Shown piece by piece: positions 7,565-14,852 of a stretch of 26,657 bases of DNA. Position 1 is the stretch's first letter, and each line of letters opens with the position of its first letter. The DNA is from an uncultured Oscillospiraceae bacterium. GTDB lineage: Bacteria > Bacillota > Clostridia > Oscillospirales > Oscillospiraceae. A program made the position numbers and the translations under genes. The notes beneath the pieces were generated by a model. The model did not search any database. It worked only from the letters and a program-made list of their open reading frames with translations, and was not told the origin of the DNA. The stretch covers positions 1 through 26,657 of the forward strand of contig CAJUAC010000036.1 in the NCBI GenBank assembly GCA_910583885.1, given 5' to 3'.

Positions 7565-9934
7565 ATGTCCAAACGGCGCAACCAGCACGCAGTACATACG
7601 CCTGCATGGGCCGCCCCGCTTCTGACCGTGTGGCAGAAATGCGGGCTGGCTGTGCTTGCTGTACTGTATTTCTTCATTGTATGCCTGCTCTCCACATCCA
7701 CTGTCAAGGCAGTGACGCTCCTGCTGATCTTCACGTCTATTGCGGCGGTCTTCCTGGCCTTCTCCAGGCTGCGCAGCCGCCTGAATTTACCGCTGGCCGC
7801 CCTGACCCTGGTGGTCTTGATGGACGGCATTTCCACCTTTTACGCGATTTCCGGGAAATTTGCCCTCTATGAATTTTTGAAGGTGTTCGCCGCCTTCTGC
7901 CTGTCCCTGCTGCTCCTGGCGCTCCCTGATAAGGAGGAGGGCAGCTATCCGGGCCGCCGGGCTGCCATAGTCCTGGAGGGCTTCTCCGCCCTGGCGGGGC
8001 TGGTGAGCATTGACCTGCTCTCCACCCGCTGGATCAGCTCGGCATTCCTGGCAGTCCTCGGCATCTTCACCCCCGACTACACGAACCTCTCCGCTGTGGA
8101 GGAGGGCGTGCGCATGACCTCTATCTTCACCAACCCCAACGTATTCGCCGGCTGCGTAGGCATCGGCGTGCTGCTGAGCCTGGGGCTGGCTGTCTCCTCC
8201 CAAAAGGAATCGGAACGGGCCATCCATCTCTCCTGCCTGTTTGTCAGCGCCTTGGCGTTCCTGCTGGCCTTCAGTATGGGCGCCAGCGGCATGATCGCCC
8301 TGGCATTCCTGGCCTACCTGTTCCTGGAAAAGGCGGACCGCCGCCCCGCCCTGCTGCTGATGATGGTGGAGACGCTTGTAATCACAGTTGTGGCTGCCGC
8401 GCTGGTGTCCACCACTTCCTTCTCCGCCTGGAACGGCTTCCAGCCCGTCCCCCTGCTGTGTGTGATTGCGGGGGCAGCGGCGCTGTGGGCTGTGGACCAC
8501 CTCCTGGGCCGCCGGCTGGCGGCTGCCCTGCAGAGCCATGGCCGCCTGGTATTGATCCTCACCGGCATCATCCTGGCCGCTGTCGCCGCCTTTGCCCTGC
8601 TGGCCTACAACCTAACCGGCGGCATGGATCTCCAAGCCGGGGAGCTCCTGCGCCGCGCCGCCTACCCAGCCCCTGGTGCCTACACCATGACGGCGGAGGT
8701 AAATGGCGCCCTCTCCGTCACCATCGAGAGCCAGAACCAGCAGGAGACCATGATGCACACCAGCACGATCCTCTACGAGGGCGATATCTCCGGCGCGGCC
8801 TTCACAGTGCCCGAGGACAGCCTGGTGGTCTACTTCAACTTTGCCGCTGGCCAGGATCTCCGCCTGGAGTCCGCCGGATTCCAGGGCGAGGCCGGGTCCG
8901 GCTCCATCCCCCTGGGGTACAAGCTCCTCCCCAGCTTTATCGCCAACCGTCTCCAAGGCCTGTTCGCCAACCAGAACGCTATCCAGCGTCTGGTGTTCTT
9001 CTCCGACGGTATGAAGCTCTTCCGCCGCAGCCCTGTCGTGGGGCTGGGCATGGGTGCCTTTGAGAGCGGTATCAAGAGCGTACAGAGCTTCTATTACGAG
9101 ACCAAATATGTCCATAACCACTACATCCAGGTCCTGCTGGAAACCGGTATTGTGGGCGTGGTGCTGTTCGTTGGCCTGCTGGCTGTATCGGCGGCGGCGG
9201 TATGGTTTGCCCGCAGGCGGGAGGACGCCCATCCCCTGGTCCCCGCCCTGGGCGCGGCGCTGGTATTCATGGCCGGCCACGCTTTCACAGAAGTAACCTT
9301 CTCCACCTATACCTACCTGCCCATTGCCTTTGGGACCTTCGCGCTCATCTCCCTGTGCTGTGGGGACGCCATCCCCCTGCCCTGGCTGGAAAATGACATC
9401 CGCAGCGGCGTGCTGGCCGGGATCACCGCACTGGTGATCGCCTTCGGCATCCTCCTGGGGGGCAACATGTCCGCCCAGAGCCTGGCTGCCCGGGCCACCA
9501 CCTTCTCCGACCTGACCCGCGCAGTCGGCATGGACAAATACGAGTGGGCTGACTATATGCTCGGCTACGTCAACAGCGCCATCAATGTAGAGCTGGACGA
9601 GGCAACCCGCCTCCAGGCGGATGCCTACGCCGTCCGGCTGTCCAAGGTGGACTCCAACACCATCCCCATTTATCTGGCGGAGTACTACCTCAGCACCGGC
9701 CGGATCGATGAGGGGATGGAGATGGTGGAAAAATATGTCAACTACGTCTCCTCCGACCAGTCCGCCTGGCAGAACTCCTTCTACCTTCTGGAGCAGTACG
9801 CTGCCGATACGCCGCCCTACCGGGCCGGGGTGGCCCGGATCGCCGGACTGCTGGAGACGTGGAACACACAAAACATGGGCGCCATCACCCTCAGCGAGCA
9901 GTCGATGGCCTTTATCGCCCGTATGACTGAATAA
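7565..9934 (+). CDS. O-antigen ligase / Wzy-like polymerase family membrane protein
   Basis: A 789-residue polytopic membrane protein with about a dozen hydrophobic segments. The family signature lies at about 510-540: VGLGMGAFESGI followed by YVHNHYIQVLLETGIVG, where the His-Asn pair and the Glu-Thr-Gly helix mark the Wzy_C loop region. Such proteins polymerise or ligate lipid-linked glycans on the outer face of the membrane. Two additions are unusual. A soluble beta-rich insert (about 360-460) sits within the membrane region. A C-terminal cytoplasmic or external tail of about 150 residues contains a TPR-like unit (IYLAEYYLSTGRIDEGMEMV). The ATG at 7565 is chosen over the upstream GTG because GAGGTG (7553-7558) is well spaced. 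It heads a run with the next two genes. Confidence 0.85.
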   Translation: MSKRRNQHAVHTPAWAAPLLTVWQKCGLAVLAVLYFFIVCLLSTSTVKAVTLLLIFTSIAAVFLAFSRLRSRLNLPLAALTLVVLMDGISTFYAISGKFALYEFLKVFAAFCLSLLLLALPDKEEGSYPGRRAAIVLEGFSALAGLVSIDLLSTRWISSAFLAVLGIFTPDYTNLSAVEEGVRMTSIFTNPNVFAGCVGIGVLLSLGLAVSSQKESERAIHLSCLFVSALAFLLAFSMGASGMIALAFLAYLFLEKADRRPALLLMMVETLVITVVAAALVSTTSFSAWNGFQPVPLLCVIAGAAALWAVDHLLGRRLAAALQSHGRLVLILTGIILAAVAAFALLAYNLTGGMDLQAGELLRRAAYPAPGAYTMTAEVNGALSVTIESQNQQETMMHTSTILYEGDISGAAFTVPEDSLVVYFNFAAGQDLRLESAGFQGEAGSGSIPLGYKLLPSFIANRLQGLFANQNAIQRLVFFSDGMKLFRRSPVVGLGMGAFESGIKSVQSFYYETKYVHNHYIQVLLETGIVGVVLFVGLLAVSAAAVWFARRREDAHPLVPALGAALVFMAGHAFTEVTFSTYTYLPIAFGTFALISLCCGDAIPLPWLENDIRSGVLAGITALVIAFGILLGGNMSAQSLAARATTFSDLTRAVGMDKYEWADYMLGYVNSAINVELDEATRLQADAYAVRLSKVDSNTIPIYLAEYYLSTGRIDEGMEMVEKYVNYVSSDQSAWQNSFYLLEQYAADTPPYRAGVARIAGLLETWNTQNMGAITLSEQSMAFIARMTE

Positions 9935-9955
9935 GAGAGAGAACGGCTGTCAGAT

Positions 9956-11347
9956 ATGATTAAAGAGAACCAAAAGCTGCTCAACTGGATCAACGTAGCC
10001 AGCGACGGGTTTGTCCTGTTCCTCACGCTGCCGGTGGCATTCTGGATCCGCTTCTATGTCCTCCCAGGCGGGATCATTACCGTTCCCCTGTCCCAATACA
10101 TCCTCCTGGACATCGGCCTGACGGCGCTGCTGCTGTTCACCTACGCTGCCGTAGGCATGTACCAGTCCTTCCGGGCCATCCCCCTGCGCCGGGAGCTCCC
10201 CCGGCTCTGGCTGGCCAGTGCGCTGGACATGACCGTCCTGCTCAGCCTCATGTTCCTTCAGCACGACGAGCACTTCTCCCGGGCAACACTGGGGATCTAC
10301 CTCCTGCTGGGTGTCGGGCTGCTCAGCTGTAAGCGGGTCATCCTGCGCACAGCCCTGCGCAGCTTCCGCGAGAAGGGCTACAACCAGAAGCATGTGGTCA
10401 TCCTGGGCAGCGGCCGGCCGGCCTGGAACTACCTGCGGACAATCCGCAAGGCCAAGGACCTGGGCTACCACGCCATCGGGTATGTGTCCTCCCAGCGGAT
10501 GGAGGGCCCCAACGCCCCCAAGTATCTGGGAGGCTTTGAGGATTTGGATGGGATTTTGGAGAAGCACCACCCGGATGAGGTGGTCTCCGCCATCGATCTG
10601 GAGGACTACCACCGCACCCCGCAGATTATTTCCGCCTGCGAGAAGACGGGTACAAAGCTCTCCATCATCCCCATCTATGCGGAATACATGACCTCCACGC
10701 CCCACTTTGATGACCTGCGCGGTATCCCACTGATGAACATCCGCCGGATCCCCCTGGATAACCTGGCCAACGCCTTCTGCAAGCGGGCTATGGATATCAT
10801 CGGCTCCCTTCTGCTGATTGCGCTCACATCACCAATTATGCTGGTGTGCGCCATCGGTGTGCGGCTCTCCTCCCCCGGCCCCATCATCTTCAAACAGGTG
10901 CGGGTGGGGCTGAACAAGGAGAATTTCTACATGTACAAATTCCGCTCCATGCGGGTCAACAGCGAGCAGGACACCCACTGGAGCAGCAACCAGGACAGCC
11001 GCAAAACCAAGTTCGGCGCATTCCTGCGCAAATGCTCCCTGGACGAGTTCCCCCAGTTCTTCAACGTGCTCAAGGGGGATATGAGCCTGGTGGGCCCCCG
11101 TCCAGAGATCCCCTTCTATGTGGATCAATTCAAGGAGGAGATCCCCCTCTACATGGTCAAGCACCAAGTCCGGCCCGGCATCACCGGCTGGGCCCAGGTT
11201 AATGGCCTGCGGGGGGACACCTCTATCAAAGCCCGCATCGAGCACGACATCTACTACATCGAGCACTGGAGCCTGCTGTTTGACCTGCAAATCCTGCTAC
11301 GGACTGTATTCCGCGGGAAATTCTTAAACAGCGAGGACATGGGCTGA
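9956..11347 (+). CDS. Undecaprenyl-phosphate sugar-1-phosphate transferase (polyisoprenyl, WbaP/EpsL type)
   Basis: The 463-residue enzyme starts glycan assembly by moving a sugar 1-phosphate from a nucleotide sugar onto undecaprenyl phosphate. Four N-terminal membrane helices (about 15-130) and a nucleotide-fold domain (HVVILGSGRPAWNYLR, 146-161) precede a reentrant helix (KRAMDIIGSLLLIALTSPIM) and the conserved catalytic domain. The latter shows YKFRSM (327-332), SLDEFPQFFNVLKGDMSLVG with the Asp363-Glu364 pair, then PRPE and RPGITGWAQVNG. The large type with a membrane N-domain is usual for exopolysaccharide and O-antigen loci. It begins 22 bp after the polymerase stop with only a weak GAGAGA ribosome site, suggesting coupled expression. 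The sugar substrate cannot be told from sequence. Confidence 0.92.
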   Translation: MIKENQKLLNWINVASDGFVLFLTLPVAFWIRFYVLPGGIITVPLSQYILLDIGLTALLLFTYAAVGMYQSFRAIPLRRELPRLWLASALDMTVLLSLMFLQHDEHFSRATLGIYLLLGVGLLSCKRVILRTALRSFREKGYNQKHVVILGSGRPAWNYLRTIRKAKDLGYHAIGYVSSQRMEGPNAPKYLGGFEDLDGILEKHHPDEVVSAIDLEDYHRTPQIISACEKTGTKLSIIPIYAEYMTSTPHFDDLRGIPLMNIRRIPLDNLANAFCKRAMDIIGSLLLIALTSPIMLVCAIGVRLSSPGPIIFKQVRVGLNKENFYMYKFRSMRVNSEQDTHWSSNQDSRKTKFGAFLRKCSLDEFPQFFNVLKGDMSLVGPRPEIPFYVDQFKEEIPLYMVKHQVRPGITGWAQVNGLRGDTSIKARIEHDIYYIEHWSLLFDLQILLRTVFRGKFLNSEDMG

Positions 11348-11363
11348 CTGACAACGAAAGGAG

Positions 11364-12488
11364 GTGGCGGCTATCGAACCGAAGGTGCTGTTCACCGCGT
11401 CCACCTATTCCCACATCCTGAACTTCCACCTCCCCTATCTGCGCTGGTTCCAGGAGCAGGGCTGGACTGTCCATGTGGCCTGCGGCGGCCCCGCCGCCGC
11501 CGTCCCCTGGACGGATGGGACGCTGGACCTCCCCTTTGAAAAGTCCATGGGGTCGCCAGACAACTTCCGCGCCGCAGGGATCCTGCGCCGGAAGATCCAG
11601 GAGGAACAGTACACACTGATCTCCACCCACACCTCCCTGGCCGCGTTTTTCACCCGGCTGGCCCTGATAGGGCTGCGGGAGCGGCCGGTTGTTGCCAATA
11701 TGGTACACGGGTATCTCTTCGATGAGGCTACCCCCCCCTGGAAACGGCGGATCCTGCTGGCGGCGGAGCAGCTGGCCGCCCCTCAGACAGACCTGCTGCT
11801 CACCATGAACCAGTGGGACTTCGCCGCTGCAAACCGCTACCGCCTGGGCCAGCGGGTGGTACATATCCCTGGGGTCGGCGTCGATTTCTCTCGGCTGGAC
11901 CAGGACAACGAGGCCGCCCGTGCCCTGCGCGCAGAGCTGGCACTCCCAGAGGACAGATTTGTCCTGTTCTATGCGGCGGAATTCTCCAAGCGGAAGAGCC
12001 AGGAGGTCCTGCTGCGGGCTATGGTGCAGCTCCCGGAGGAGGTTATGCTGGTTCTGGCCGGGGACGGCGTACTGCGCCCCGCCTGCCAGGAATTGGCGCG
12101 GGATCTGGGCTTGACAGGCAGAGTCCTCTTCCCCGGGCACCTGCGTGATGTGGCGCGGTGGTATGCTATGGCAGATGCCGCCGTGTCCAGCAGCCGGATT
12201 GAGGGGCTGCCCTTTAACATCATGGAGGCTATGTATGCCGGCCTGCCCATAGTGGCCAGCGCCGTCAAGGGCCATGTGGATCTGGTTTCGGACGGTGAAA
12301 CCGGGCTCCTCTACCCCTACGGGGATGCGGAGGCCTGTGCCCGGCAGATTGCCAGGCTATGGGAGTCCGAGCCACTGCGGCGGCAGCTGGCGGAGCAGGC
12401 CCGGGAGGCTGTGGCAGAGTATGCGCTGGAGCAGGTGTTCCCTGCCGTTACCGGGCAATACGCCTCCCTGTTCCCTGTCCCTGTCTGA
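11364..12488 (+). CDS. Glycosyltransferase family 4
   Basis: A GT-B fold glycosyltransferase of about 370 residues that would extend the lipid-linked sugar made by the preceding enzyme. The N-terminus KVLFTASTYSHILNFHLPYL is typical of the family. The C-domain has the donor-site pattern EGLPFNIMEAMYAGLPIVAS (E-x7-E) and LVSDGETGLLYPYGD. The start is uncertain: GTG 11364 overlaps the unusually long ribosome binding site AAAGGAGGTG (11357-11366), so ribosomes should start further on. The well-placed codon is ATC at 11373 (8 nt beyond), and the next GTG is at 11385. It begins 16 bp after the transferase stop, so it is in the same operon. Acceptor and donor are unknown. Confidence 0.9.
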   Translation: MAAIEPKVLFTASTYSHILNFHLPYLRWFQEQGWTVHVACGGPAAAVPWTDGTLDLPFEKSMGSPDNFRAAGILRRKIQEEQYTLISTHTSLAAFFTRLALIGLRERPVVANMVHGYLFDEATPPWKRRILLAAEQLAAPQTDLLLTMNQWDFAAANRYRLGQRVVHIPGVGVDFSRLDQDNEAARALRAELALPEDRFVLFYAAEFSKRKSQEVLLRAMVQLPEEVMLVLAGDGVLRPACQELARDLGLTGRVLFPGHLRDVARWYAMADAAVSSSRIEGLPFNIMEAMYAGLPIVASAVKGHVDLVSDGETGLLYPYGDAEACARQIARLWESEPLRRQLAEQAREAVAEYALEQVFPAVTGQYASLFPVPV

Positions 12489-12526
12489 CAACCTTCTGTA
12501 CGGCAAGAAGAAAGGAGGTGCGCGGG

Positions 12527-13393
12527 ATGAAAAGTGCATTGCTTCGCCTGCGGGAATGCAGGGATTCCATCAGCCCCACAGAGCGCTCCATTGCCGACTA
12601 TCTGTTGGACCACCCGGAGAGCGCCATGGAGTGCGGTGTCCACGAGCTGGCGGAGCGGACCTTTTCCTCTGCTTCTACGATTATCCGCATGTGCCGCCGG
12701 ATCGGCTTTGACGGGTACAAGGATTTCCGGCGGTCTGTCACCTACGAGGCTGCCCTTCGCCGTCACAGCAAGGAGGAAGAGCAGAAGGAGATCTCCTTTT
12801 CCGACAGCATGGAGGATGTCATCGAGAAGATCACCTACAAAAATATCATCTCCCTGGAGGACACCCGGAACCTGCTGGATCCACGGGGCCTGGAGCAGTG
12901 CGTAGAGATGATCTGCCGCTGCCGGAACGTACTGCTTTTTGGGCTGGGGGCTTCCCTGCTGGCGGCCCAGGACATGTACCTGAAGCTGCTGCGGCTGAAC
13001 AAGGCCTGCATTATCAACAATGACTGGCACTGCCAGCTGCTTATGGCGCGCAATGCCACCACTGAGGATCTGGGGCTGGTCTTCTCCTACTCCGGTGAGA
13101 CGGAGGAGGTCCTCGCATGTATGCAGGCCCTAAAGGCAAACAAGACCCCTATCGTCGCCATCACCCGTTTCAGCGCTTCCCCGGTAGCGGAACTGGCGGA
13201 TCACAATATCTATATCGCTGCCAATGAGTCCACCTTCCGCAGTGGGGCGATGTCCTCCCGTATCTCCCAGCTCAATGTGGTTGATATCCTCTACACTGCT
13301 TTCGCCAACCGGGATCATCAAAGCAGCCTCGCCCAGTTGTCCAAGACGCATATCCGAAAAAACCAGGCCAGTAAACGGGAATCACCCCGATAA
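12527..13393 (+). CDS. MurR/RpiR-family transcriptional regulator
   Basis: A 288-residue sugar-phosphate-responsive regulator. Residues 1-75 form the RpiR helix-turn-helix (SPTERSIADYLLDHPESAME, then TFSSASTIIRMCRRIGFDGY). Residues about 115-260 form a SIS domain (VLLFGLGASLLAAQDMYLKL, LGLVFSYSGETEEVL, IVAITRF), which in this family binds phosphosugars such as MurNAc-6-P or GlcN-6-P. The ATG at 12527 has AAAGGAGG (12511-12518) 8 nt upstream; the open frame extends further back inside the glycosyltransferase gene, but no start there is credible. It lies 38 bp after the glycosyltransferase and may be read with it. Its target is unknown; no obvious sugar-catabolic operon adjoins it except the GH3 gene 1.5 kb away. 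Confidence 0.93.
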   Translation: MKSALLRLRECRDSISPTERSIADYLLDHPESAMECGVHELAERTFSSASTIIRMCRRIGFDGYKDFRRSVTYEAALRRHSKEEEQKEISFSDSMEDVIEKITYKNIISLEDTRNLLDPRGLEQCVEMICRCRNVLLFGLGASLLAAQDMYLKLLRLNKACIINNDWHCQLLMARNATTEDLGLVFSYSGETEEVLACMQALKANKTPIVAITRFSASPVAELADHNIYIAANESTFRSGAMSSRISQLNVVDILYTAFANRDHQSSLAQLSKTHIRKNQASKRESPR

Positions 13394-13411
13394 GGCCAGA
13401 CGACAGAAAAA

Positions 13412-13444
13412 AGGCCGCAGGAAGTAAAAAGCTTCCTGCGGCCT
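13412..13444. terminator. Intrinsic terminator, mainly for ireB
   Basis: A 13-bp perfect stem (13412-13424 with 13432-13444) with a 7-nt loop is followed on the minus strand by TTTTTT. This makes a textbook terminator for ireB. On the plus strand the T-run is absent, so it may only help to end the RpiR transcript. Confidence 0.85.
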
Positions 13445-13468
13445 CACCCTTGTTGAACGGACAGCGGC

Positions 13469-13714
13469 CTATTTCATCAGGTAGTTCCTGACTAAAATCT
13501 GCATCAGCTCGTCCCTGTCCACCTTCCGGATCAGGGTACGCGCCTGGTTATGGTTGGTGATATAGGTCGGATCCTCGGAGAGGATGTAACCAACAATCTG
13601 GTTGATAGGGTTATAGCCCTTCTCCTCCAGCGCCTGGTACACCGTCAACATGATCCGATGGATCTCCGCGTCCTGATCGATGACAAAATCGAATTTCCGG
13701 GTATATTCGTCCAC
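13469..13714 (-). CDS. ireB: IreB-family regulatory phosphoprotein (YrzL)
   Basis: An 81-residue protein matching the UPF0297/IreB family across its length: the core ALEEKGYNPINQIVGYILSE, then DPTYITNHNQARTLIRKVDR and DELMQILVRNYL. In Enterococcus, IreB is phosphorylated by the PASTA kinase IreK on N-terminal Thr residues and affects cephalosporin tolerance. Here one Thr (Thr5 of MDEYTRKFDF) is present in the N-terminal tail. The start is GTG (13712-13714), the only start in frame, with AGGAGG 11 nt upstream, a long spacing. It is usually beside ruvX; here it stands alone with its own promoter and terminator. Confidence 0.95.
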   Translation of the reverse strand: MDEYTRKFDFVIDQDAEIHRIMLTVYQALEEKGYNPINQIVGYILSEDPTYITNHNQARTLIRKVDRDELMQILVRNYLMK

Positions 13715-13746
13715 TCCTGCACCACCCTCCTACTAGTTTCAGATTT

Positions 13747-13775
13747 AGTATACTCGCTTTCACCCGAACTGTAAA
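13747..13775 (-). promoter_or_regulatory. Sigma-A promoter of ireB
   Basis: TTTACA (13770-13775), a 17-nt spacer and TATACT (13747-13752) on the minus strand. The AT-rich stretch upstream (13775-13790) could serve as an UP element. Confidence 0.85.
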
Positions 13776-13867
13776 GAGAAAAAAGAGGAATGTTACAGAG
13801 ATGTAATATTCGACCGGCTTCGCATTCTGCCAGATTTTCCCAGGCGCCGCCCCGGCCAAGGACGTTA

Positions 13868-14566
13868 TCAGGATTTCACTGCGATAGTTTTACGCTGCAC
13901 TGCGAAAATATTTTGCAGCATCTTCTCCTGCTCCTCTTCGCTCAGCTCCAGGAAGCGGCAGCCATATACAAAATATGTCTCATTCTTTTCTATGACACGT
14001 AGCACCTGGCAGAGCAGGACGGACAACGGCCTGTCTTCCAGCAGTTTGACCTTCAGCAGGAATTTTTCGCCCTCATAGTGCTTCTCCTCCAAGCCAATGC
14101 TGGCGCCTCCTACACTGATATTCAGCAGCTTGCAGGGCTTTTCACCAGCTGAAAAGCCGCTGAGTACGGTAACAGTTGCATCCAAGTTTGTGTCAAGCCG
14201 GAAAAACGCACGGTCATTTTCGACTTTAGCGATATTCAGCCGCTCTACTTGCCACATCCCCATTTCCTTGGGCTCCATATCCCCTTCCATATAAACCGCT
14301 TTCCCCTGGCGGTCATTATATCCGCGGATCTTCACATGGATGGGCTCACTCTCCTGGGAGAGGCAGCTTTTCGAATATTGATGCAGCTCCGCCTTGTTCC
14401 CCTGCAGGCCCAGCAGCTTGGCCACAAACAACAGACGTCCATCCAAGGCTGTTACCTCCACCCGCATTCCGGAATAGACGTCAATCTCTGCCGGGGTGGC
14501 TACTTGTTCCTCTGTTTTCGGAACCGCCCCTACAGTCCGCCGTCCACAGAAACCAAATAACTTCAC
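13868..14566 (-). CDS. YcgR-like PilZ-domain c-di-GMP receptor
   Basis: The 232-residue protein has a YcgR-type N-domain (about 25-115) and a PilZ domain (about 118-225). The two c-di-GMP contacts are present: RAFFR (119-123, RxxxR) and NISVGGASIG (149-158, D/NxSxxG), so it should bind the messenger. YcgR proteins slow flagellar rotation; others in Firmicutes control exopolysaccharide. Both outputs have candidate partners nearby (flagellin-like protein, glycan operon), with a cyclase 11 kb away. GTG (14564-14566) is chosen because AGGAGG (14575-14580) lies 8 nt upstream; an ATG 15 codons earlier has no ribosome site. The gene is divergent from the GH3 gene. Confidence 0.92.
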   Translation of the reverse strand: MKLFGFCGRRTVGAVPKTEEQVATPAEIDVYSGMRVEVTALDGRLLFVAKLLGLQGNKAELHQYSKSCLSQESEPIHVKIRGYNDRQGKAVYMEGDMEPKEMGMWQVERLNIAKVENDRAFFRLDTNLDATVTVLSGFSAGEKPCKLLNISVGGASIGLEEKHYEGEKFLLKVKLLEDRPLSVLLCQVLRVIEKNETYFVYGCRFLELSEEEQEKMLQNIFAVQRKTIAVKS

Positions 14567-14665
14567 AGTATATACCTCCTGGTTCAATTCGCTGGTATGC
14601 CCTCTCAGCAACCAGCTGGATAGTTGTCTCCCCCACTGCTTGATCTTTTATCAGCCTACAACACG

Positions 14666-14694
14666 TTTATCGGACCATTTTGTCCAGATGTCAG
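14666..14694 (-). promoter_or_regulatory. Candidate promoter of the PilZ gene (sigma-A or sigma-D)
   Basis: Two readings overlap. CTGACA (14689-14694), 17 nt, GATAAA (14666-14671) is a mediocre sigma-A promoter. TCCGATAA (14667-14674) matches the flagellar -10 element GCCGATAA at 7 of 8, but has only TGAC at the -35 position. Neither is decisive. Confidence 0.4.
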
Positions 14695-14778
14695 AACTAG
14701 GAGGGAGTATAGCACACCTGCCAGAGCAAATCAAGGCACAAATCAACCATATTGTAGGGGGATTAGGCCGATTTCCTC

Positions 14779-14807
14779 TTGCAGTACGCCCATTCCTGCG
14801 GTACAAT
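14779..14807 (+). promoter_or_regulatory. Sigma-A promoter of the GH3 gene
   Basis: TTGCAG (14779-14784), a 17-nt spacer and TACAAT (14802-14807). The short GC-rich leader contains a CCGGGCCGGCGGCCCGG-like self-complementary stretch just before the ribosome site. Confidence 0.75.
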
Positions 14808-14852
14808 AGGAGAAATTTCAATCGCCGGGCCGGCGGCCCGGAAGGAGGCGCT

